This document shows, in pieces, positions 33,007 to 42,704 of a stretch of DNA of 64,000 nt. This DNA is from Adiantum capillus-veneris. Lineage: Eukaryota > Streptophyta > Polypodiopsida > Polypodiales > Pteridaceae. Made by a program: the position numbers and the translations under genes. Numbering within the stretch: position 1 is the stretch's first letter; each line of letters opens with the position of its first letter. The stretch spans positions 37,667,239 to 37,731,238 of the forward strand of contig CM043966.1 in the NCBI GenBank assembly GCA_014529385.2, written 5' to 3'. The notes beneath the pieces are model-generated. The model saw nothing but the letters and a program-made list of their open reading frames with translations. It was not told the origin of the DNA and made no database searches.

Positions 33007-34599
33007 CATTCTCAATGCGGACCCAATGAAGGTGAAAAGAGCAAAAAAGGGCATGTGTTTCGACTATTTTGAAGGGTTTTTGTTTGATTGCAAATTTTTT
33101 TGGACTAACCTAAGTACATATGCCCTTATAGAGCACGAATCTACAAGTATATGGGGCCAAACGCCAAATTAGGCCTCTAGGTGTGTGTATATATGTAAAA
33201 ATAGCCATTTTTCGAGCAAAATATTGGTAAAATGAAGAAATCCTGCCATAAAAATTGCATGTGAGTGTAAATAGTATTTTGCGGTGATGTTTTTGAGTTA
33301 TTGTGATTTTTGGAAATTTTTTGGGTTCATTTTGCTATTTTCTTTTTAATTTTACTAATTATCCGCATAAAAACTTCAAAAATACAAAAAGCAGGTGAAA
33401 TATGGTCGTGATGAAAAACAAAAAATAGGGGGATAATCAATGACTATAGGACAACCTATGGTACAATGGGGGTGCAATTATGTGAATGGAGCGGGAGGCG
33501 TGTTTTGGCTAGATTTTGACCGAAACGTCAAAAACTGGGCAAACAGAGTCCAAATGAAGAACTTTTCGAGCCTAAACCGCATCTCGCAAGAAGTTAGGAG
33601 CACATGTCAAATTTCATAAAAAGTGGTCCGGGGACCCCCATTATAAGATTTTTTCACTTCACTTAAAGCTCATTTCTACTATTTCCTTCTTGAGAGAGAG
33701 CTCTAGCCACCTAGAACAAACCGGACTTCCAGCTGCTTCTACGACGTGCACGACCACCCGATAGGTGCCAGATATGAGAGGTAGTCTCAGCACCTTGAGC
33801 TTTTCGCGTATGTTTGATGTTTTATCGCGAAAACTAGTGTAGGGTTCACACGGGGAACGGGCAGTAGAGACCTACAGGTAGAGGTAGCCACCTAATGGCT
33901 AACCCAATAGCAATAAAGCTTCATAGGGGTTTACCCTAGCATAGGAGACCACTCTTGAATGCACAAAGGCGGCAAAAAACCAACGGGAAAAACCCTAACT
34001 TCTAGAGCCCTACAAGAGGCCACCAAGTGGTAAATCGGTGGAAAGTCGCCCAAATGCTACCAAAACTCATGGGTAGGAGCATCTCGACATGCTCTACAAG
34101 GCTATATAGCCCACATGGCCATAAGGCGACCTGAAACGAGACTAAGCTTCAGAAACGGCATCGAACACACAAAGCGTCCAACTGGCTCTCACGGCCAAAC
34201 CGGATGTCCGTTTGCCACCAAACTTCACGAGCGGCTTGCCTAGACCATCAACAACCAAGTCCTATAGTGGTAGACCACCACAAGTCATCGACGGCATGCA
34301 AACGCAACCACGGGTGCTTCCAGAGCGACAAATCGCCAAACGGAGCTCCAGTGAAGCCAAAGCCAACAAAAACCATATGGCAAGGTTCCCCAAGGAACCA
34401 TGAAGCTATGGAGACTAACATCAAGAAATTTCATCGTTGAAAAGCACTCCAAGAGTCAGAAAACGGCTCAGAGGCTCTGAAAGCCAAACAGTGAGTTTCT
34501 ATCTATCTTTTTTACTTTTTTATTGAAATAAGGCTTAAAGGGGACTTATGGGTGCTAAGGGCATATACTAGTAGCACTTCTCCAAAAGAATTCATCAGA
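33007..34599 (+). other. Noncoding region of copy B
   Basis: No supported gene over 1.6 kb. Short open frames (34204-34440) are unconvincing. The text has the low-complexity style of large Ty3 leaders; no class-2 palindrome seen. Confidence 0.5.
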
Positions 34600-35474
34600 A
34601 GACATCCTACGCGTAGAATGTCTCAGGGCCTCTTTTGCAAGCCAAACTCAATATCTCACCTCATACACAGCTTCTACATAGCTTATACATGCTAACCATC
34701 AAGTTTCATCACATTTGGACAAGAGTTGACTTCATATGCATCAAAAAAATGGAAAGTCAGATCATAGAGACAATAAAGGGTCATAGACCTACCAAAACTA
34801 GTCCAAATCACATGAAACTTGCACAGTATACTCATTATCACATTGCCAAGCTAAATGTGGAGTCAGATATGAAAAATATTGAAATAGACATCCTACGTGT
34901 AGGATGTCTAAATGCCCTATTTGACCTCCAGCTGGTGTTTTTGAGTTCCACATATCTTTATAACATCTTCACAAGCTCATATATCAAATTTCAAGCCAGA
35001 CCCATCACATTTGGCCCCCAAAACCTCAAAGATGCACTTTTGTGAGCCTAAAAACACTAAACATGCTCCTAACAACACCAATACTTATCCAAATCAAAAT
35101 CTAAGAACAGGGCCATGTGCTAAGGGCTACCCATAGAACCAAAATCAAGTCATTCTGAGAAAAGAGACATCCTACGTGTAGGATGTCTCCAGGGTCATAT
35201 TGACCTTCTGTGCAAGAATTGACATCATGGGAGTCTTTTACATGGTATAAGAAGCCTATATATCAAATTTCAATCCAATTGGATATCATTTTCCCATCCA
35301 TATAGGACATCCTACCCATTTTGTGAGCCAAAAGCCTAAATCTGCTCAAAATTGCACTTTTTTATGTCCAAACCAAATTCCACGTACATAGCCATGTTGC
35401 ACAGGTCAAGGGCCACAAGCATGTCAAGTTTCATCAAAATCAGAGGAAGTAGACATACTACGCGTAGGATGTCT
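34600..35474 (+). repeat. Second class-1 palindrome array, before the aORF of copy B
   Basis: The palindrome of the leader recurs at 34600-34623, 34886-34909, 35165-35188 and 35451-35474: steps 286, 279 and 286 bp. A left arm alone sits near 35304, halfway between two sites. Centres are GC or GT (ACGCGT/ACGTGT). It ends 168 bp before the aORF start codon. Confidence 0.92.
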
Positions 35475-35641
35475 ACATGCTTATTTTTCAGCCAAAAACC
35501 TATTGTGGGCACATGCATGGCTTCCCTAGTCCCTTTTGAGTTCTTATTTCAATTTTCAAGTCATTTGGGTAGTCAGAACTCATTTTACCAGCAAATCTAT
35601 AAAAAAATGCTAACTTTGGACTACTGAGTGCAGCAGGATCC

Positions 35642-37093
35642 ATGGCAGCCACAAAGCCGCCTGCAAAGAAGAAGAGGATGGGTATCAAGGACTACTTAGA
35701 TGAAGTGGAGCCTTTTGTTATCTCAGAGGGAATCGTGAAGCCCACAAGCACTTGGATTCAAGATGACCTACTAGAAACCAATGATCTGAGGATCTACCAA
35801 GGAGTGTTTAAAGATCCGGAGCGAAATGCAGTGGAGCTACCCATAATCCCTCAAGATCTCAATGAATTTGTCAGGAGCAAGATGGGGGACTACTTGGAGA
35901 AACTGGATCTACACAATTACTTTGAAGCCTTGCCAGCAGGGATTGATGTTAAAAGAGTGTGGGAATTTGTCACCACAATCAAAGAGGACGGCATAGCCAG
36001 AGTTACAGATCTGCAAGGCAAGCCTAATAAGATGATTGTCATCACAGAGAAGGTGGTGGCAGCAGCACTTGACCTCTCTAACAAAGGAGACAGTGTGACT
36101 AAGAGGAGGGATGACATTAAGGTCTACTCAAAGAAGAAAAACAACTATACATTTGAAGATATTGCAAACCCGAAGGTGGCCATCATGAGCCAATTATACA
36201 ATCAGTACTTCCACATGTGTACCAAGCGGCCACAGAAATACAAGATGCCACCTGGAGCTATTGCCACCACTTTCACTTGGGCGATGCAGAAGAGCCGCCC
36301 GAGGGAGATAAACTATACCGCTTACATTCACTACAACCTTGTGAGAATGGGGACCAAAAATCCCACTTATATTGTGCCTGGTGAGTTGATAACCAAAGTC
36401 GTCTATAAAGCATTGGATGCCAAGGGAAATTGGCCTCTACCTCCCTCCCAAAATGATTGGCTCAAGCTGAAGGAAGACAAAGAAGAAGAGCCTCCTAAGG
36501 CTCCAAGGGTAGCCACAAGGTTGAAGCTCCGTTTAGAGACAGTGCCAGAAGAGCCACCACAGCCCAAGAAGGGGAAGAAAGCAACTCTGCAAGTGCCAGT
36601 AAAGGAAACAAAGTCACAGAAAGCAGCAAGGCTAGAAAGACTAATGGAGAGTTTCAGAGCTGAGAGGATGCTAAAAGGGGATGTGAGCAAATTATGGAAG
36701 CCCTCACTTGAGGCTATGTCTGGATCTTCTCGAAGGACTCAAAGGGATCGCTTTGAAGATTATATAAATAATTTTGAGATCTTAGATGCTACAGCTGAGA
36801 ATATCCCAAACATAGCTTTTACCGAAGAAGAAGTTGATGATAAGAGGCGGCAGCTGCTAGAAGAGCAGGAAGGGGAAGAAAGAGAGAGGAAAATAAAAAC
36901 TACCTGGGATTTCAAAAAGAAACCATCAACCCCGCCATCAAGCCGAGAGTCAAGCCCTCCACCATCACCACTTCCTCCTAGTCCTCCTCAACCCCGACAA
37001 ACTGAGGAGTTGAACAAATCTGATGGGCAACAAGACTCCAAGGAAGAGGAGAACAAAGAGAAAGAGCAGAAGGCAGAAATTGAACCAAGATGA
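35642..37093 (+). CDS. aORF part 1: extra ORF between pol and 3' LTR
   Basis: 483 codons from ATG, the first in-frame ATG after the palindrome array. N-terminus basic (PPAKKKR). Residues ~70-180 form a globular-looking segment (DLHNYFEALPAGIDVKRVWEFVTTIKEDGIARVTDLQGKPNKMIVITEKVVAAALDL...) that recalls, in layout only, the 'putative plant transposon protein' domain found in plant retroelements. Residues ~200-260 include MPPGAIATTFTWAMQ and NPTYIVPGELI. The C-terminal third is charged and proline-rich (PPPSPLPPSPPQP). Extra ORFs here are known from some Tat-lineage elements. It ends in AGA TGA; the reading frame continues in +1 as part 2. Confidence 0.75.
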   Translation: MAATKPPAKKKRMGIKDYLDEVEPFVISEGIVKPTSTWIQDDLLETNDLRIYQGVFKDPERNAVELPIIPQDLNEFVRSKMGDYLEKLDLHNYFEALPAGIDVKRVWEFVTTIKEDGIARVTDLQGKPNKMIVITEKVVAAALDLSNKGDSVTKRRDDIKVYSKKKNNYTFEDIANPKVAIMSQLYNQYFHMCTKRPQKYKMPPGAIATTFTWAMQKSRPREINYTAYIHYNLVRMGTKNPTYIVPGELITKVVYKALDAKGNWPLPPSQNDWLKLKEDKEEEPPKAPRVATRLKLRLETVPEEPPQPKKGKKATLQVPVKETKSQKAARLERLMESFRAERMLKGDVSKLWKPSLEAMSGSSRRTQRDRFEDYINNFEILDATAENIPNIAFTEEEVDDKRRQLLEEQEGEERERKIKTTWDFKKKPSTPPSSRESSPPPSPLPPSPPQPRQTEELNKSDGQQDSKEEENKEKEQKAEIEPR

Positions 37094-38588
37094 GAAGCTA
37101 TATCCAGAAGAAAAAAACTATAGAATATTCCTTGATCTACTAGCTGCTCGATACTCTCGAGAAGAGGCAGCTCATGCAGCTTTTCAGTTGTCTAGCACTA
37201 GGTCCAAAGAATATATGATGAGCCCTAGATTGGTGGAGTTGAAGGAAATGGCCACAAATACAATGGATTTACAGCCACAAGCCAATGATTGGGATGAAGT
37301 GAAGCAAAGACTCATTGGGCTCAGAGCAAGGTCTATGGCCACTAAGATTGAGTGTGATAATCTCAAAGTAAATAAACTTCAAATCAAAGCCGAGGTGGAC
37401 TCGCTGCAAAAGCAGGACCAGGAGAACACACAGAAGCAAGCCAAGCTGCAAGCTGATCTGGACGCGGCACTAAAAAGATGCCAAGAGTTGGAAAGTCAGA
37501 GTCAGGCAGCAAACCAAAAGCTTCAAAGAGTAGATGAGGAGTATAAGAAAATCAGCAAATCACTGATGGATGTGGAGAAAGAAAGGGACAACTTGACACT
37601 CCAGCTTGCTAATGAGTCCAAAGAAGTGGAGACTTTGAGGAATGCTAAGGAAAAAGGTGAGCTAGAACATGAGGCCAGCCAGGACGAAGTTATAGAGCTG
37701 AAAGATCAAATAAAAGTGAAAGATCAGACAATCCAGAGGCTAAGGGCATCTCCGGGCAGAGTCAGAGCCGCGGCCTCAACTAGCACTGCTTCAGAGAAGG
37801 ATATGTATGAAGAACAGATGAAGGAACTCCAAAAGGAGTTGACACTAGAGAAGAGAAAAAGATTGATGCTAGCTGAGGGCTCCCTAGTGATGCAAAGCCG
37901 TTTGGAGGATGAGAACAAGGCCATGAAAGATGAGCTAGCAGCCTTGAAAAAGAAGATGGACGAGGATCTCAAGAAGATGCAAACTGAAAATGAAGACACC
38001 AAGAAGAAGCTAGAAGAGGCTGAGAAAGCCAATGCTGAATTGAACGACCTTTTAGTGACCATGGGGGATCAAACTGAACAGGAAAAGAAAGCATATCAAA
38101 ATCAGATTGATGAGCTAAAAGGCCAACAGCAGACTGAAGAGCCACACATGAGCACAGAGCCAGCAGCTATGGAAGGAATTGATATAGACAATGTGTCAGA
38201 TCCAGTGGACACAAAAATGCAAGAGGACATCCTTGTGGGACCATCCCAAGAGCCCCAGGATCTGACACAAGAAGAAGAAGACAATCTACAAAAGGCAATA
38301 GAAGCAGCCATAAAAGACTCCGCCAAAGAAGCAATGCAGTGGGAGCAGAGGGTATTGAAGTCTATGACCATTCAGAAACTAGATGCAAATGTCGTTCGAC
38401 ATGAATGGCTACAACCCTCTCTCCCATATCCTCTTCTCAAGTATGAAGCTGCTACACTAAACAAGAGGATCAAAGAGGAGCCGATAGTGCCACTATACGA
38501 AGAATATATCACCAAACCAGAAGGTGTTAAGCTTATTGTGGACTCTCAACCAAAATGGAGGAAGGCATGTCTAACTAAATACCCATAG
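37023..38588 (+). CDS. aORF part 2: coiled-coil protein
   Basis: 521 codons, in +1 relative to part 1 and overlapping it by 71 bp. The first ~20 codons are an out-of-frame reading of part 1's Lys/Glu-rich end, so the true protein probably continues from part 1 near 37090 rather than starting at 37023. After LDLLAARYSREEAAHAAFQLSS, residues ~100-360 are a long coiled coil (heptads such as LKDQIKVKDQTIQRL, ELAALKKKMDEDLKKMQ). The C-terminal part has VLKSMTIQKLDANVVRHEWLQPSLPYPLL and VDSQPKWRKACLTKYP, matching copy C. No catalytic motif seen. Alternative: env-like or Gag-like structural role. Confidence 0.75.
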   Translation: MGNKTPRKRRTKRKSRRQKLNQDEKLYPEEKNYRIFLDLLAARYSREEAAHAAFQLSSTRSKEYMMSPRLVELKEMATNTMDLQPQANDWDEVKQRLIGLRARSMATKIECDNLKVNKLQIKAEVDSLQKQDQENTQKQAKLQADLDAALKRCQELESQSQAANQKLQRVDEEYKKISKSLMDVEKERDNLTLQLANESKEVETLRNAKEKGELEHEASQDEVIELKDQIKVKDQTIQRLRASPGRVRAAASTSTASEKDMYEEQMKELQKELTLEKRKRLMLAEGSLVMQSRLEDENKAMKDELAALKKKMDEDLKKMQTENEDTKKKLEEAEKANAELNDLLVTMGDQTEQEKKAYQNQIDELKGQQQTEEPHMSTEPAAMEGIDIDNVSDPVDTKMQEDILVGPSQEPQDLTQEEEDNLQKAIEAAIKDSAKEAMQWEQRVLKSMTIQKLDANVVRHEWLQPSLPYPLLKYEAATLNKRIKEEPIVPLYEEYITKPEGVKLIVDSQPKWRKACLTKYP

Positions 38589-39140
38589 TATTTAGTACAT
38601 CTGGTAGAGGCGCCTAAAATAATCAGAGACAACCTTAGCTTTTGCCCTCTACCAAGGATGCGGACCTGGAAAGAACAAGAGCTGCTGAAGAAAAGCCACC
38701 CCACGTGGCTCAACTACCCAAAGCTATCAGGCTTGAAGGCGGGTGAGAGAATGAGTGAGCAATACATGGTGAAAACCCTAACGGGCGCCATTAAATTGTT
38801 CATTGGCTCGCCTGACCTCTCTTGCATTATGCTCAGGAAGATTTGTAAAACCCTTCTGGAAGTTTTTGAGATCTTTAAACCTGGACAAGCAACAGACATC
38901 ATATTTTTCTTCCAAGATACATATAGATGTGCGTATGAACTATCTGCTTAACCTTTCCATGAGGTGATACATGCCCTCTACCAACGAATAATGTTTTTGC
39001 CCTCGTACCATCTCCAGGCCTTTGAAGAAGCCTTCTACATCGGTTTCTTCACCATAGATACAGATATATTCGGCCCTACATTACTCGCCCCGCATGCACG
39101 GTATGAGTCTATTCTAAAGATGCACGAAAGCCTCCATTGA
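38589..39140 (+). pseudogene. aORF C-terminal end, copy B
   Basis: Past the TAG at 38586-38588 the same frame goes on: LPRMRTWKEQELLKKSHPTWLNYPKLSG, GAIKLFIGSPDLSCIMLRKICKTLLEVFE, a stop near 38950, then FLPSYHLQAFEEAFYIGFFTIDTDIFGP. Copy C has LLNYPVLTKP, GCSDLTCQMLMKICK and FALSLHANIWEAFVIGFFELDSSIFNP at the same places. So the ancestral aORF was about 1150 residues, and this copy carries nonsense changes. Confidence 0.75.
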
Positions 39141-39156
39141 AGAAGCAGTTCTACTG

Positions 39157-39176
39157 TCATGTCGGGGACGACATGA
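39157..39176 (+). promoter_or_regulatory. Hairpin just before the PPT, copy B
   Basis: TCATGTCG and CGACATGA form a perfect 8-bp stem around GGGA, four bases before the polypurine tract. Confidence 0.6.
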
Positions 39177-39180
39177 TCTA

Positions 39181-39192
39181 GGAGGGGGGGAG
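39181..39192 (+). promoter_or_regulatory. Polypurine tract, copy B
   Basis: AGGAGGGGGGAG directly before the 3' LTR start TGTTAGCGG. Confidence 0.88.
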
Positions 39193-40129
39193 TGTTAGCG
39201 GCTGAACACACTCAACGGAGGATAATTGCCCGGCAAAATACTAATTTTCTTTGTAATCATTCCTTAATTGAGAAGAAACCGTCATTTCACCTTTGTAAAT
39301 AGTGGGGCTTGCAGAAGCTTCCAAATTGTATCCCATTTTTGACATTTAGACTTAGTAAATGGTTAAATTGGAACATTAGGGTTTGAGATTGTAAGGTATT
39401 TATACAACTCTTTTGTCCTTAATGCAAAAAACCTTTTGTCATTTTATATAAGTTTTGTATGTGTGAGTTGAGTGTACTCTGTGTACGAGAGAGAGTGAGA
39501 GTTTATCTTGATGCTATGCGCACACTGGTGGTCGGAATCAAGTGCGGAGAACTGCAGCGTGTTGCCCCCGGAGAGAGCTACGCGTCAACACCTACATTGC
39601 AGGTGTATGGCCCGACTTTGCAAGATTGACCCACGAGCTATATCTGGTGATTCGGTGAGCATACGTTGTCTGTTTTTTGCATTTCAGCATATCCACGCGT
39701 TCACAATGAGCAAAGCTATACATTAGGCACTTTAGTTTTCAAAAACAATGACCTACAAAAACCTATCAGACATCCTACGTGATTCTGCACCAGGTGTTTA
39801 GGCTTGGGGTTTTGGGTCACGGACCTTAGGGAGAGCAACCTATTGGTGTTAAGAGGATTTCCCTCAAGTTCCATAGCGTTTCGAGAATGTTTGATGGGTA
39901 TTTGGCTCTTGAAAGCATTGTAGGAAATCTCTTCTTGTGTACTCTTGAAGGCTATAACTTAGACATTGGGTAGAGACCTCTGTAGGAAGTAGTCAATAGT
40001 TGGTCGAGTGTAGGTTGACACCCTATGCTTGCTTCCACGCGCCAGCGGGTCGAGCTTCGTCCTTAGCTGAAAAATCTTGTTAAGTGAGTTCTCGCTGTGC
40101 TGACGTCCGACGCGGCGTATCCGCCAACA
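39193..40129 (+). repeat. 3' LTR of copy B (937 bp)
   Basis: Starts TGTTAGCGG after the PPT and ends CCGCCAACA, so the termini are inverted. The last 115 bp equal 27113-27227. A TATA-like box TATTTATA lies at 39397-39404, followed by a GAGAGAGAGTGAGAG stretch as in the LTR of copy D. A lone left palindrome arm (AGACATCCTACGT) sits at 39768-39780. The downstream neighbour is copy C's pol tail; no target duplication can be tested because the 5' LTR is cut. Confidence 0.9.
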
Positions 40130-40140
40130 CCGACTCAGCT

Positions 40141-40705
40141 ATGGATTCCAAAGACAATGCTTGCAACTCGATCCTATGCCTCACCACCAAACATATTTTC
40201 AATTGCCAAAACCAACAAAGCTAACCAAAACCGATACCAAAACTTAAATCGATCAATCTAGGCTTCAACAGGAACAACCAACTGCAAATAGATTCCAAAA
40301 TCCAAAGTGGAACTATATCAAAAATTGACAACATCCAAATGGGAACGGAAAAGGAAACCAACAAACAATCCGATCTTGTTGCAACCTTCAAAAACAATCC
40401 TCAAATGGATCCCTAAAGTACAACCCAATCATATATTGGCCAAACAAGGGAGTATCACCAACCCAAGTATTAAGGAGAGGACATCACAACTTCAACAACT
40501 TATGTTCGACAAACGTACAAAGGTGAAACCTCACCAACAAAAGCCATTGAACGGTTGGCTCAGTACTACCCACATCTTTCACAACATTGTGTTACCCAAT
40601 GCATCTCTTCTCTAAGCATGATAAGGCCACCTTACATGGTCTTGCATAGCCACGTTGTTTTTGCCCATGCACATCGCACAAACCTTCATCCAGGGTGATT
40701 CAGAA
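40141..40705 (+). pseudogene. W-motif tail, copy C
   Basis: The open part (40307-40615) reads TILKWIPKVQPNH and SIKERTSQLQQLMFDKR, matching ILKWVPRAKPH and IKERAIRLQQLL of copy A. The protease-like domain itself is missing; the copy begins after it. Confidence 0.65.
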
Positions 40706-40706
40706 T

Positions 40707-40719
40707 GGGAAGGGGGGAG
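40707..40719 (+). promoter_or_regulatory. Internal purine tract, copy C
   Basis: GGGAAGGGGGGAG, preceded by CCCATGCACATCGCACAAAC and CCAGGGTGATTCAGAAT, almost the same block as at 20400-20464. Confidence 0.6.
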
Positions 40720-41336
40720 TAGCAACAATGACTATAGTAGTTGACACAGCAAATTGCAAGATAATAGGTTGCAAGATGTTGAGAGATTATGTGTACAGTG
40801 TATAAAGTATGCTTGATGCATAAAAATTTTGTTTTTTGATATTTTAGCATATTTTTACTCTTATTTGGCAAAGTATTGAGCCATGGCGACCAATTTCTAC
40901 GAGCTAGATACCTAGAGTGAGTATGTACATACGAGTATGAGGATTAAATTTGGCCAAATAATAATAATTCTTGATAATTATCTTTGCTTTTTAACCTTAT
41001 AATGATCAAAAACTAATAAACAAGACCAAGAAATTTGGAATCAAGTTTTGAAAGCAAACGCCAAACCTGCAAAGCAAGAGCTTCAAACATGACAGATATG
41101 GAATGATTTGGCAAAAGTAAAAATTTGGGCTAACTCCACAACAGATCAACATTGCAAATAAGAAGCAAATGGTGACCAAAAGTCCAAATGATGAGCCGTC
41201 TAACTTGCAGGTGGTATGACATGAAAAATGTGGCTAACTAAGGTAAGTATGCAAATTGCACTCGGGGTAAGTTGAACACATATAGGCAGAATGGGCAAAT
41301 TAGACCTCATTATAGTTTGACACCTGCGCACGCGCG

Positions 41337-41381
<45 letters not shown>

Positions 41382-42700
41382 ATTTTTGACATAAATCTCC
41401 TTGCCACACTTTTGCCTGCTACAAGCCCCCGGACCTTTGAACCACACCATATTTCACATATATTCTCCTTATCAATGCATAAACATTTATGTATGGTCAA
41501 AATTGCATACAAACAATCAAAAAAGCAGAATCAATCAAATCGAAATAGAAATTGCTTTTGGAAGAGAAAAGTCAGTTCAATTTCCAAGAAAAGTACATGG
41601 GAATGCTCCCCTCACCTGGCAGAATCCAAGCATGTAATCATAGTCCACAGAAGGGGTGGAACATGGATCGCTATCCATGACCCCCCATCTCAGTTTGCAA
41701 GAAAAAGTGGGGCAAAACAATGCTAGTGAAGTCGCTTTTTCATTGCAGTAATAACAACTCAAAAATGTTGCAAAAAATGGATCATGGTCCATGTCCTCCA
41801 ACGTGGCCTAACTGGGAAATTTCAGCACATACAGTTTGATATTGTCTTAGGAGATGTGCCCTACAAATTTGACATAAAATTGCACATTGAAATCATCAAA
41901 AATCAATGGAAATTGGGTTTGTAGTCTCCAAATAGTCATTTTTACCCATGATTCGAAAACTTTGACCCAAATTCAATAAAAAGTGCACCAATAGCTTGGG
42001 GAGGATGCCTGTAAAATACCCTGTAAGTCTTGTGCAAAATAGTGAACCCTGAAGCAGATTGATCAAGAAATGAGTGCAAAATGTTTGCAATGGTCTTAAG
42101 TTGGGAATATGTCAATTTTTTAGTGTTTTCTCATAGCAAGAGCTTCAAATGTCATGATGAGCAAAGTCAGAGTGTCAAGTGCAAAATGTGTGATACTGAG
42201 CAAGGGGTGACACCAAAGAAGCTTGGAAACTTGTTGTGACCCAAGTAATGCTTTGAGAATTGACTCAAATTTGATAGATGTCCTAGAGTGTCCCAACAAA
42301 CTCCAAATGGGATAGAACTTAATAAACAGCTCGAGTTGGGGTTCTTCTTTAACTCCCAGTCATCAAAAAAGCGGAATGCCATGCCGATTGACCACAATCA
42401 AAGATCAAAAGTGCCACCCAGAACTACATATGGCAAAGTCAAACCAAATCAGACCATAACTTACGAAAGTAGAGATGAACTTGTCCAAATTTGAAAATAA
42501 CTTCACTAGTGTGTTAGGATAGACTATAGGAACAAGCTCCCAAAGTTTCACCCCAAAAGGCTGTCCAACATGGATCGTGATCCATGACCCCTGTGAGATG
42601 TCCAAGTAAAAAACCATATCACATGGTCCCGAATATCAAGGACAACCTAACCCTAGAGTCTCAAGTCATTTGGATTACAAAATCTTTGCCAAAATACCAA
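40720..42700 (+). other. Noncoding region of copy C with class-2 palindromes
   Basis: About 2 kb with no gene, aligned to 20465-22470. Palindromes with arms ATGGAT/ATCCAT at 41662-41679, 41777-41792 (right arm changed) and 42569-42586. The site corresponding to 21791 in copy A has been lost near 42045. A (CA)~20 microsatellite (41339-41378) replaces the (AG)16 of copy A. Confidence 0.78.
41339..41378. repeat. (CA)~20 microsatellite
   Basis: Forty bases of alternating CA preceded by a CG-rich GCGCACGCGCGCACG stretch. Confidence 0.95.
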
Positions 42701-42704
42701 GTAA

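Larger units (their letters stand above)
27113..40129 (+). mobile_element. Tat-like Ty3 element, copy B, 13 kb, internally deleted
   Basis: The most complete copy. In order: LTR end (27113-27227), PBS (27229-27246), leader with palindromes (to ~29330), integrase (~29580-30908), protease-like ORF in a tandem duplication (30885-32098), W-motif tail, purine tract (32993-33006), noncoding region with a second palindrome array (34600-35474), aORF (35642-39140), PPT (39181-39192) and 3' LTR (39193-40129). Gag, the normal protease, RT and RNase H are missing: the sequence passes from a leader homologous to copy D straight to pre-integrase text near 29400-29580. Confidence 0.85.
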
